From Lysobacter spongiicola DSM 21749 (GTDB lineage Bacteria > Pseudomonadota > Gammaproteobacteria > Xanthomonadales > Xanthomonadaceae), in assembly GCF_900167055.1 (NCBI RefSeq), contig NZ_FUXP01000008.1:1-64000 (forward strand): a stretch of 64,000 bases of DNA, given 5' to 3'. The notes below the pieces were generated by a model, which worked only from the letters and a program-made list of their open reading frames with translations, ran no database searches and was not told where the DNA came from. The first letter of the stretch is position 1. Each line of letters opens with the position of its first letter. Shown here one piece after another: positions 44,275 to 52,080 of this stretch. The translations under genes and the position numbers were made by a program.

Positions 44275-46023
44275 ATGCAAAGATCCGACACGGTCGCGCA
44301 AGCCGAATCTATGTTCCGGCGTGGTGAAACCCTCCGCGCTGAACAAGTCCTCGAAAGCCATGTGATGCATCAACCGTCGGATGCGGATGCGCATCGGCTG
44401 CTCGGCGTAATTGCGCTGCAGGCACGGCGAATGGAGGCGGCAGTGGCCCACCTGCAGCGGGCCAGCGAACTCTTGCCCCGCAATCCCGTACTTCGATGCG
44501 AACTGGGCAAGGTGCTGGCGCAGACGGGTCGAATGGAGCTGGCGCTGCCTTGCTTCGAACAGGCCACCGAAGCCGCGCCCGACGACGTCGAGCCTTGGCT
44601 CCTGGTCGGGGTCACCGCGGGACGCATGGGGCGCACCGGTGACGCCATCCACGCTCTGCGGAAGGCGCATTCTCTTTCCCCGTCGCACCCCATGGTCCAG
44701 CGTGAGCTGGCGGAACTCCTCTTCGAGGCAGGCGATGCTCCTGGGTCGCTCCCGCTGTGGACACGCATTGCGAAGGCGGCCCCATCCGATGTACACGCAA
44801 GGCTGCGGCTGGGAGAAACACTGAGCCGGCTCGGGATGCACCGCGATGCGGTATCGAACTACCGGGACGCGGTGTCGACCTCTCCAGACGCTGCAAACCT
44901 CTGGCTTGCACTTGGACAGGCACTGGAGGACGACGGCGACCGTGATGGAGCCCGCCGGGCGTACCAGACCGCGCTCGACTTGAAACCGGACTGGGCGCTT
45001 CCACTGAGTGCGCTGCTGGGCCTCGGGCAAGGCGATGGCAGCAGCCAGTTGGTGGCGCAGGCCCAGCGCCTCCAAGCCGGCGCAGCACTTGGAGACACCG
45101 ACCGTGCCTTGATCGGTTACGAATTGGGCAAGGTGCTGGATTCGCTCGGCGATCACGCTGCTGCCTTTGCAAGCTGGGCCGATGCCAACCGGGCGCGTCG
45201 GCGGACGGCGGGACCGATGGACCGGGAAGCGCTCGAGCAGTGGGTCGCCGACGCGCTTGCCTCCTCCCCAGCGGAAGCCGAGGGACCGGATTTCGCGGCT
45301 GGAGAAGACGAATCGCTGGTGTTCATCGTGGGAATGCCCCGAAGCGGGACCACCCTCACCGAGCAGATCATCGCAGCCCATCCGCTAGCGATTGGCTGCG
45401 GCGAGTTACCCGACATGGCGCTGATAGCCCAGCGGGCAGACGCCGCGGGCAAACCGCCGTACCCCTCAGGGCTGTTACGCGAATGGGCGGACAGCTACAT
45501 GTCCTCAGTCCGCCGCCACGCTGAAGGTACCGCGAAGACGCGTTTCGTCGACAAGGCGCCGCTGAACTTCTTCCACCTGCCACTGATCGCCTCGATGTTT
45601 CCCCGGGCCCGGGTCATCTGGATGAGGCGCGACCCTCGCGACATCGGCCTTTCGATTTACAGCCAGAACTTCTCGCCCGACGCCCGGTTTGCCACCGACC
45701 TGCGTGACCTCGGCCACTACATCAACGCGCACGTCCGGTTGATGCGCCACTGGACGAAGACCCTCCCGATCAGCCTGCTCGAAATGGACTACCACTCACT
45801 GGCACAAGAACCGGAGACACAGGCCAGGAGGCTCCTGGAGTTCATCGGACTGGACTGGGATGAGCGCTGTCTGGACTTCCATCGCAGCAAGCGCGGCGTG
45901 CAGACGCCCAGTCGCTGGCAGGTAAAGGAGCCTGTTCATACCCGCTCGCTGGGACGCTGGCATCGCCATGAAGTATCACTGCAGCCCCTCATTGAAGTGC
46001 TTTCACCATCGGCTTACGTGTAA
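44275..46023 (+). CDS. TPR-repeat sulfotransferase family protein
   Basis: A 582-residue protein with about six or seven tetratricopeptide repeats in residues 1-300 and a PAPS-dependent sulfotransferase domain after that. The 5'-phosphosulfate loop is VGMPRSGTTLTEQII near residue 354, and the 3'-phosphate motif is RVIWMRRDPRDIGLSIYSQNF near 449. FVDKAPLNFFHLPL is also typical. There is no signal peptide. Proteins of this layout often sit beside TonB-dependent receptors in Xanthomonadaceae, as here. The acceptor (protein, peptide or glycan) is unknown. The ATG is chosen because TPR 1 begins soon after. Confidence 0.9.
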   Translation: MQRSDTVAQAESMFRRGETLRAEQVLESHVMHQPSDADAHRLLGVIALQARRMEAAVAHLQRASELLPRNPVLRCELGKVLAQTGRMELALPCFEQATEAAPDDVEPWLLVGVTAGRMGRTGDAIHALRKAHSLSPSHPMVQRELAELLFEAGDAPGSLPLWTRIAKAAPSDVHARLRLGETLSRLGMHRDAVSNYRDAVSTSPDAANLWLALGQALEDDGDRDGARRAYQTALDLKPDWALPLSALLGLGQGDGSSQLVAQAQRLQAGAALGDTDRALIGYELGKVLDSLGDHAAAFASWADANRARRRTAGPMDREALEQWVADALASSPAEAEGPDFAAGEDESLVFIVGMPRSGTTLTEQIIAAHPLAIGCGELPDMALIAQRADAAGKPPYPSGLLREWADSYMSSVRRHAEGTAKTRFVDKAPLNFFHLPLIASMFPRARVIWMRRDPRDIGLSIYSQNFSPDARFATDLRDLGHYINAHVRLMRHWTKTLPISLLEMDYHSLAQEPETQARRLLEFIGLDWDERCLDFHRSKRGVQTPSRWQVKEPVHTRSLGRWHRHEVSLQPLIEVLSPSAYV

Positions 46024-46110
46024 GTGATTGTCTCCAAAGGACAATTCAAACTTCCTTGGGATCTCGCACGCCAACAATTAACGACACTTTAATTTTGCCT
46101 GAGGAAGGGC

Positions 46111-46116
46111 TAGTAT
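46111..46116 (+). promoter_or_regulatory. Possible -10 box of the TonB receptor gene
   Basis: TAGTAT in the context CTAGTATCG, the same 9-mer as upstream of the exported protein gene. A TTTAAT hexamer lies 17 bp before it as a weak -35. This gives a leader of about 90 nt. Confidence 0.4.
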
Positions 46117-46205
46117 CGGCCGACCTTGCTGTTTTTGGCGCATCGGTTTCGACGCTTGCAACAAGGTCCCCATGGGCAAACAAGTCACACTTGGAGAGAG
46201 AGAGC

Positions 46206-48818
46206 ATGACCTTGAAGACCACCAAGCTCCGCGACGCGATTGGTTTCGCGATCGCCATGAGCGCAACCGGCTTCATCGGAATGGGCAGCGCACTTGCCCA
46301 GGACACTGGCGACAGCCAGTCCGAAGAAGCCACCACCCTTGATCGCGTCGAAGTCACCGGCTCGCGCCTGACCCGTGCCACCGTCGAGGGCGCGCTCCCG
46401 GTGGTCGTCATCGACCGCCAGGAAATCGAAGCCAGCGGTGAAGCATCCGTCGCCGACTACCTGCGCACCACCAACTTCAGCTCCACCGGCCAGTTCCGCC
46501 CGCAGTCGGGCAGCTCGGCACAGGCCGGCGCGTTCGCCGACCTGCGCGGCCTGGGTTCGAACCGCACCCTGGTGCTGATCGACGGCCACCGCGCACCGAA
46601 GGCTCCGTTCTCGGCGTCCTCGCAGGATCTCAACGTCATCCCGATGGCCGCCGTTGAGCGCATCGAAGTCCTGACCGACGGTGCATCGGCGATCTACGGC
46701 GCCGACGCCGTCGGCGGCGTGATCAACATCATCACCCGCAAGGACTACAACGGCGCGAGCATCATGGTCGGCAAGTCGATCCCCGAGTGGGGCGCGACCG
46801 ACGAAGCCGCCGCCATCGTGGGCATCAGCGGCGACCGCGGCAACACCGTGGCCGGCTTCTCGCACAACCGCCGCGAGATGATCTATACCCGCGACCGTCC
46901 CTGGGGCGCCCAGTTGGGTTCCAGCATCTACGGCAACAACTATGTAGCGGTTGATCCTGACACCGGTGCAGCCCTGCGCGACCCCTCCCGCGACGATGAC
47001 GTCTATTGGCCGGTGCCGGGTGGTTGCGAAAACACGAACTTCTATATCCAGGAAGGTACCGGTCGCTGCGTCTACGACTTCAACCGCGTTGCCGCGGACG
47101 AAGCCAGCTACAACAACAAGTCGTTCTTCTCGAACAGCACGTTCGACATCAACGACGACTGGTCGATGTACCTGCGCACCTGCGTGGCCAACACCAAGTC
47201 GTTCGGCCGCTACGCGCCGACCCCGGGCGTCGTCGTGCTGGATCCGGACTCGGCAAGCAACCCCGCGCCTGGGAACATCACGTACCTGTACCACCGCTTC
47301 GCGGCCGCGGGTAACCGTGACAACAACACCAACGCCAACGTCTACGACATCAACCTTGGTTTCGATGGCCGTCTGAGCGACAACGCCGACCTGCGCGCCG
47401 GCGTGCGCTACAACACGTACGACTACAATGAGTTCGGCCAGAACTACATCGTGCAGTCATTGGCGGAGCAGGCCATCAACGATGGTCTCTACGACATCTA
47501 CGATCCGGCGTCCACGCCCGAAGACGTGCTGAACTCCATCAAGGCGACGATCACCCGCCAGAGCGAGTTCACCACCAAGGAAGCGTACTTCAACCTGACG
47601 ATGTACGACCTGTTCCAGATGGGTGGCGGCGGCTCCGGTATCGCTGTCGGCGGTGAGTTCCGCAAGGAAGACTTCGCTGATATCTACGACTCGCTCTCGG
47701 CCGCCGGCGTGGTGCTGGGCAGCTCGGGTGCCTCGGCAGGCGATTCGCGCGAAGTGTCGGCGCTCTATGGTGAGTGGCAGCTGCCGATCACCTCGACCTT
47801 CGAGGTCAACCTGGCCGGCCGTTGGGAGGACTACTCCGACTACGGCAGCAACTTCGCCCCGAAGGCATCGTTCCGTTGGCAGCCGCTGGAGAACCTGACG
47901 CTGCGTGGCTCCGTGGGCCAGGGCTTCGTGGCTCCGACGCTCGACATCATCTCGCAGGCGACCGCGTTCTCCGCCGATACGGTTTACGACCCGGCAACCT
48001 GCCTGGCGTTCCAGGACTACACTGCTGCCCAGGTGGCGGAGTATGGCTCGGCTGAAGCGTACTGCAACGCGGAAGGCGGCAACCTCGGCGTCCAGCGTGA
48101 CGCGTTCCGTGAAAAGGCCGAAGGCCTGGGCGCGGAAGAGTCCGATCAGTACCAGTTCGGCGTGGTGTGGGATGCGACCGATTGGCTGAACGTGTCGGTG
48201 GATTACTGGAACATCGAGATCTCCGACCGTATCGCGTACTACAGCTCGCAGAAGCTGATCAACATCGACATCGGCGACGACCCGACCCCGATGCCGGGCG
48301 CACCGTGCTCGATCCAGCGCAATCCGGACCTGGGGAACGCCATCTCCGAGATCCACAACTGCTACTTCAACGAAGGTGAAGTGGAAACCGACGGTATCGA
48401 CCTGTCGCTCCGCACCAACTTCGACATGGGTGGCTGGGGTGAGCTGAACAACGAGCTCCGTGCTTCGTTCCAGAACAGCTACACGATCGATGGTGGCGAA
48501 GAGCAGGTCGGCCTGCAGGGCTTCCCGGAACTGCGTGCAACCATGAACAACCGCCTGGTCGCAGGCGATTTCACCTACGGCTACAACATCCGCTTCATCG
48601 GCGACAACGGTGAGGATGGCAGCGCCACCGGTTCGTACACGACCCACGATGTCTACGTTCAGGCGGCCCTGCCGTGGAACGCGAACGTCACCCTGGGCGT
48701 GAACAACGTCGGCGACAAGATGCCGCAGATGATTTCGTACGACGGCCGTCCGTTCAACTTCTACCTGTACGACGCTTACGGCTCCTCGCCGTACTTCCGC
48801 TACGAGCAGAATTTCTGA
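46206..48818 (+). CDS. TonB-dependent outer-membrane receptor
   Basis: A 870-residue outer-membrane importer energised by TonB-ExbBD. Signal peptide ends near SALAQD. A short segment with LDRVEVTGSRLTRA precedes the plug domain (VVVIDRQEIEASGEASVADYLRT, LRGLGSNRTLVLIDGHR, IPMAAVERIEVLTDGASAIYGADAVGGVINIITRK). A 22-strand barrel follows, ending in YFRYEQNF with the terminal Phe recognised by the Bam machinery. The ribosome-binding region is GGAGAGAGAGAGC. Substrate is not evident; a sugar, peptide or siderophore is possible. It is framed by a TPR-sulfotransferase and a strong terminator. Confidence 0.95.
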   Translation: MTLKTTKLRDAIGFAIAMSATGFIGMGSALAQDTGDSQSEEATTLDRVEVTGSRLTRATVEGALPVVVIDRQEIEASGEASVADYLRTTNFSSTGQFRPQSGSSAQAGAFADLRGLGSNRTLVLIDGHRAPKAPFSASSQDLNVIPMAAVERIEVLTDGASAIYGADAVGGVINIITRKDYNGASIMVGKSIPEWGATDEAAAIVGISGDRGNTVAGFSHNRREMIYTRDRPWGAQLGSSIYGNNYVAVDPDTGAALRDPSRDDDVYWPVPGGCENTNFYIQEGTGRCVYDFNRVAADEASYNNKSFFSNSTFDINDDWSMYLRTCVANTKSFGRYAPTPGVVVLDPDSASNPAPGNITYLYHRFAAAGNRDNNTNANVYDINLGFDGRLSDNADLRAGVRYNTYDYNEFGQNYIVQSLAEQAINDGLYDIYDPASTPEDVLNSIKATITRQSEFTTKEAYFNLTMYDLFQMGGGGSGIAVGGEFRKEDFADIYDSLSAAGVVLGSSGASAGDSREVSALYGEWQLPITSTFEVNLAGRWEDYSDYGSNFAPKASFRWQPLENLTLRGSVGQGFVAPTLDIISQATAFSADTVYDPATCLAFQDYTAAQVAEYGSAEAYCNAEGGNLGVQRDAFREKAEGLGAEESDQYQFGVVWDATDWLNVSVDYWNIEISDRIAYYSSQKLINIDIGDDPTPMPGAPCSIQRNPDLGNAISEIHNCYFNEGEVETDGIDLSLRTNFDMGGWGELNNELRASFQNSYTIDGGEEQVGLQGFPELRATMNNRLVAGDFTYGYNIRFIGDNGEDGSATGSYTTHDVYVQAALPWNANVTLGVNNVGDKMPQMISYDGRPFNFYLYDAYGSSPYFRYEQNF

Positions 48819-48842
48819 TTCCTGCCTCATAGTGTTTTTCGG

Positions 48843-48872
48843 GAGGGACCCTTCGGGGTCCCTCTTTTTTTT
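48843..48872 (+). terminator. Rho-independent terminator of the TonB receptor gene
   Basis: A perfect 9-bp stem (GAGGGACCC/GGGTCCCTC) closed by a TTCG tetraloop is followed by eight T residues. It is 25 bp past the stop codon. Confidence 0.97.
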
Positions 48873-48895
48873 GGTGGGAGCACGCGGCCACCCGA

Positions 48896-48901
48896 TACAC
48901 T
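48896..48901 (+). promoter_or_regulatory. -10 box of the methyltransferase gene, probable leaderless start
   Basis: TACACT then GTCGCC then the ATG; no Shine-Dalgarno sequence. Confidence 0.48.
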
Positions 48902-48907
48902 GTCGCC

Positions 48908-49894
48908 ATGGCCGATTACACCAACCGCCGCCGAGCGTGGAACCAGTACTGGGCGACGGGCGCGATGCACTCCCTGAAGGGCTCGCTACCTGATCACTAC
49001 CAGGGAGCCGTCCGCGCTTTCTGGCAAAGGGTCTTCGCGGGACTTGACCACGAAAAGCGCGTCCTCGAGGTTGGCACCGGGAACGGCGCACTGCCCGCCC
49101 TCATCTGCCAACTGTGCGCCCAGGATATGCCCCGGGTGGACGCCGTCGACTACGCGGATATCGACCCGACCTGGGTCCGGCAGGCGCCGGACGCGTGCCG
49201 CGATGCCATCGTCTTCCACCCGAACCAGCTGATCGAAGCGTTGCCCTTCGCGGACGAAACGTTCGACCTCGTCGTCGGGCAGTTCGCGTTCGAATACGCC
49301 GAACGCCCCGCAGCCATCAAGGAACTACTGCGGGTGCTGAAACCGGACGGTAACGTCGGACTCCTGCTCCATGCCAGCGATTCCCGATTGGCCGAGGTCG
49401 CCCGCGCGGAGGCGCCAATGGCGGAGTGGCTTCTGGAAATCGATGGTTTCATGGAGGCCACCGGAGACATCTACCGGCACGCAGCACTCGCGTCGACCGC
49501 AGAAGGCAGGCGGCGGTTGCAGGGAGATCCCGAAGCCACACACGCGAAGAAACGCTATAACGAGGCGATGCAGCGACTCTCGCAGGCCGCACGCGCGACG
49601 CCGGTCCCCGACCTCCTGCTTGAGGCCCGGGAGTTCGTCGCTACCCAGGTCGCCGCGGCGGCCAGCTCCGGTCGATGCGAGCAATCGCTCCACCTGCATG
49701 CCGAGTATGCTCGCTCGCTTGCCGACGCGGCGCTCAGGTCGAAGGAGCTGTTGGCCCACGCGCTCGACGGGGAAGCTGCTGGAATCCTGGTTGCGGACAT
49801 GCTTCATCAAGGGCTCGCTGATGCGCGGGTCGCGCCGTTCCACCATGAAAACGGCGCTCTGATTGGCTGGTCCCTCCTCGGCCGAAAGACCTAG
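48908..49894 (+). CDS. Class I SAM-dependent methyltransferase
   Basis: A 328-residue cytoplasmic protein with a Rossmann methyltransferase domain: motif I RVLEVGTGNGALPALI near residue 50, the acidic strand-2 end DAVDYADIDP, LPFADETFDLVVGQFAFEY, and ELLRVLKPDGNVGLLLHA. The C-terminal 120 residues are helical and have no clear counterpart in standard small methyltransferases. The substrate is unknown. It is separated from the TonB receptor by a strong terminator, so any link to that gene is by position only. Confidence 0.87.
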   Translation: MADYTNRRRAWNQYWATGAMHSLKGSLPDHYQGAVRAFWQRVFAGLDHEKRVLEVGTGNGALPALICQLCAQDMPRVDAVDYADIDPTWVRQAPDACRDAIVFHPNQLIEALPFADETFDLVVGQFAFEYAERPAAIKELLRVLKPDGNVGLLLHASDSRLAEVARAEAPMAEWLLEIDGFMEATGDIYRHAALASTAEGRRRLQGDPEATHAKKRYNEAMQRLSQAARATPVPDLLLEAREFVATQVAAAASSGRCEQSLHLHAEYARSLADAALRSKELLAHALDGEAAGILVADMLHQGLADARVAPFHHENGALIGWSLLGRKT

Positions 49895-49929
49895 GTGGCG
49901 CAGGCCCGACCATGCGTCGCAGATCGCCA

Positions 49930-50859
49930 TTAGAGATCCAGCCGTAGCCTGGCATCCCCCGAAAAGGTCTCGATCCGGATTTCCCCCTCTCCAGCACCAT
50001 AGCGGTGTTCGAAGCTCGAGCCGGGTCCGTGCCGCGGGCGCTCGATCTCCGCCCCGGGCGCGGACAGGTCGCCACTGAAGCTCTCGCCCGAGACGTCTGC
50101 AGACAGGTCAGGTGGCAGACGCAGCGAAATATCCCCGCTGACGCTCTCTGCGCTGATCGAACCACCGCTGGACAATCCGCTGGCAAAGGCCATGTCGCCG
50201 GAAACGCTCTCGCCCTCCAGCTCCCGTATGCGCGACTCGTGCGCCCGGACGTCCACGTCGCCGGACACGGTGGCGACCCTGACGCGACCGCCCAGGCGTC
50301 CGCGCAGGTCGATATCGCCGCTCACGCTCTCCAGATCCACATCCGTCGAATTGATGGTGAGGCGCATGTCGCCACTCACGCTGTCGATGCCGACCTCTCC
50401 CGGGGCACCGACCACGGCGACGTTGCCGCTGACGCTGTCGATGGACAGCGCGCGAGCTGCAGTTCCCTGGACGTCGATATCGGCCGAGACGCCGTCGATA
50501 TCGAGCTCCGCCCGCAGGGGCACCATCAACCGCAGCTCACTGGGTTCGCTGTTGTCGCCGGACAGGAACCCGAGCCGGCCCTGGTTGGGGTATTTGACCT
50601 TGATCGAGAGGCGCCGCGAGTCCCCGTCCACCTCAAGCTTTTCCACCCCCTCGCCGAGGTGGCCGCGGAGCTGCACCAGGGGACGATCCCAAACCTCGAC
50701 ATCAATGCGTCCCTTGATGTTCTCGATCTCCAACCTGCCCTCGGGGTCCAGGCGGTGCTCCTGGTTGATGGGAGTCCTTGCGGACGCGCCCAAGGCCATG
50801 AGCAACAGGCCGCTACCCAGGATCGCAGCTCGTGCGGCATTACGCGGTGTCGGTTTCAT
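49930..50859 (-). CDS. DUF4097-family beta-strand repeat protein
   Basis: A 309-residue exported protein: signal-like N-terminus (AAILGSGLLLMALGASA) and a mature part of regularly repeating beta units of about 18-20 residues with the phrase SVSGD recurring at least eight times (DSVSGNVAVV, DSVSGDMRL, ESVSGDIDLRG, TVSGDVDVR, ESVSGDMAF, ESVSGDISL, ESFSGDLSA, ETFSGDARL). This is the DUF4097 right-handed helix-like repeat. It is the last gene of a sigma-factor operon, so it is probably a periplasmic member of that regulatory set. GGAG precedes the ATG; 12 bp separate it from the anti-sigma-like gene. Confidence 0.9.
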   Translation of the reverse strand: MKPTPRNAARAAILGSGLLLMALGASARTPINQEHRLDPEGRLEIENIKGRIDVEVWDRPLVQLRGHLGEGVEKLEVDGDSRRLSIKVKYPNQGRLGFLSGDNSEPSELRLMVPLRAELDIDGVSADIDVQGTAARALSIDSVSGNVAVVGAPGEVGIDSVSGDMRLTINSTDVDLESVSGDIDLRGRLGGRVRVATVSGDVDVRAHESRIRELEGESVSGDMAFASGLSSGGSISAESVSGDISLRLPPDLSADVSGESFSGDLSAPGAEIERPRHGPGSSFEHRYGAGEGEIRIETFSGDARLRLDL

Positions 50860-50871
50860 GCAGGTCTCCGT

Positions 50872-51372
50872 TCAGCTGAATGCGGCGCGCCGGGCCAAGG
50901 CCAGGCGCTGTTTGTGGGTCCGATGGAGTTGCTCCAGCAACAGTCGGGATCCGGGATCGCGGGCTAGGGCCTGCTGGATGATTTCCAGGTTGCGGTCCAG
51001 CTCCTGGTAGGCCGGTTGCAGCGGTGCCGGGACACCGGCGGCCACTCGAGTCTCAAGCAGGGCTGCGTCGTATTGCCGCGACAGCCCTTCGGCCTCCACC
51101 TGCACTTGCGCCCGGGCCGGATCCGGCTGTGGGTGCGGCCCCTGCATGATGCTCCACCAACCTGCCGAGCCGACAACCAAAGCCAGTGCGGCAGCGACAG
51201 AGAACAGTGGACGCCAGTGCGGCCTCTTCGACCTTGCCGGCTGCTCCGCGGGTCGCGGGCCCAGTCGATCCTGAATGCCGGGCCACAGGTCCCGCCGGGG
51301 TATCGCCTCGCACCGGAGCGCCCGCAGGCGCAACCGCAGGTCCTGATCGTCCGGATGTTCCACTCTGTTCAT
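50872..51372 (-). CDS. Single-span membrane protein, probable anti-sigma factor
   Basis: A 166-residue protein with a cytoplasmic N-terminal domain of about 60 residues, one transmembrane helix (PLFSVAAALALVVGSAGWWSIM) and a helical periplasmic tail. No zinc-finger HxxxCxxC motif is visible, so it is not a standard ZAS-type anti-sigma. Its placement directly after an ECF sigma gene, with a 4-bp ATGA overlap, is the main reason for the functional guess. In this position homologues usually inhibit the sigma factor. The periplasmic part may sense an envelope signal. Confidence 0.7.
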   Translation of the reverse strand: MNRVEHPDDQDLRLRLRALRCEAIPRRDLWPGIQDRLGPRPAEQPARSKRPHWRPLFSVAAALALVVGSAGWWSIMQGPHPQPDPARAQVQVEAEGLSRQYDAALLETRVAAGVPAPLQPAYQELDRNLEIIQQALARDPGSRLLLEQLHRTHKQRLALARRAAFS

Positions 51373-51959
51373 GACGAGCCTCCCAAACGTTGTCGCAGCA
51401 GCCCTCGCGCCCGGTGCAGCTGCGCCTTGGAACTCCCGATCGCCATGCCGAGCTCGCTGGCGATCTCCTCGTGTGTCCAGCCTTCGATGTCGTAGAGCAC
51501 GAGTACGGCGCGCGCACGTGGCGGCAACGACGCCACTGTCCGCTCCAGATCCATGGTCAGGGCAGTGCCATCGCCGGCCGAATCGGGTACGCCGACCAGC
51601 CACAGCCCGTCGTCGCCGCCGCCGTCCTGCGGCCGGGCGCGGCCGCGGCGCATCTCCATCAGTGCGGTCGTGACAGCCAGCCGATGCAGCCAGGTGGACA
51701 GCGCCGCCTCGAACCGGAAGCCCGGCAGCGCCTGCCAAGCCCGGACGAACGCTTCCTGCGTCAGGTCGTCGGCCCGGCTACCATGGCCGCCGACCAGGCG
51801 GAGGATGACTCCGCGCACGCGCCCGACATGTTGGCGGTAGATAGCCTCGAACGCTGCCACGTCGCCTGACATCGCGGCACGCACCAAGGCGCGCTCCGAT
51901 ATCGGTTCCGATGTGTCGGCTTCGACGAGGCCAGGCGGCTCGATCACGGCAGTGAGCAT
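51369..51959 (-). CDS. ECF-type RNA polymerase sigma factor
   Basis: A 196-residue sigma-70 family factor of the extracytoplasmic function group. Region 2 is AAFEAIYRQHVGRVRGVILRLVGG through ADDLTQEAFVRAWQALPGFRFEAALSTWLHRLAV, and region 4 is LPPRARAVLVLYDIEGWTHEEIASELGMAIGSSKAQLHRARGLLR. A short Asp/Gly-rich linker joins them. It heads the operon with the anti-sigma-like and DUF4097 genes. Autoregulation is usual for the group, but I cannot identify its own -35/-10 in the short upstream region. No Shine-Dalgarno sequence is evident. Confidence 0.93.
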   Translation of the reverse strand: MLTAVIEPPGLVEADTSEPISERALVRAAMSGDVAAFEAIYRQHVGRVRGVILRLVGGHGSRADDLTQEAFVRAWQALPGFRFEAALSTWLHRLAVTTALMEMRRGRARPQDGGGDDGLWLVGVPDSAGDGTALTMDLERTVASLPPRARAVLVLYDIEGWTHEEIASELGMAIGSSKAQLHRARGLLRQRLGGSS

Positions 51960-52030
51960 GCCATTGGGATGCCAGGGCGGCCGAAAAGGTTTAAGGCGGC
52001 CCGGGGCGGCAATGCCGCACCGGGCTCCCG

Positions 52031-52054
52031 GTCGCGGCTGAAGCCGCTCCTACA
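52031..52054. repeat. Single REP arm (GGCTGAAGCC orientation)
   Basis: An unpaired arm downstream of pckG; no partner arm is within 150 bp. It may be the remnant of a pair. Confidence 0.85.
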
Positions 52055-52080
52055 GCGGGCCGGAAGCGGCCCCGCTGGCG

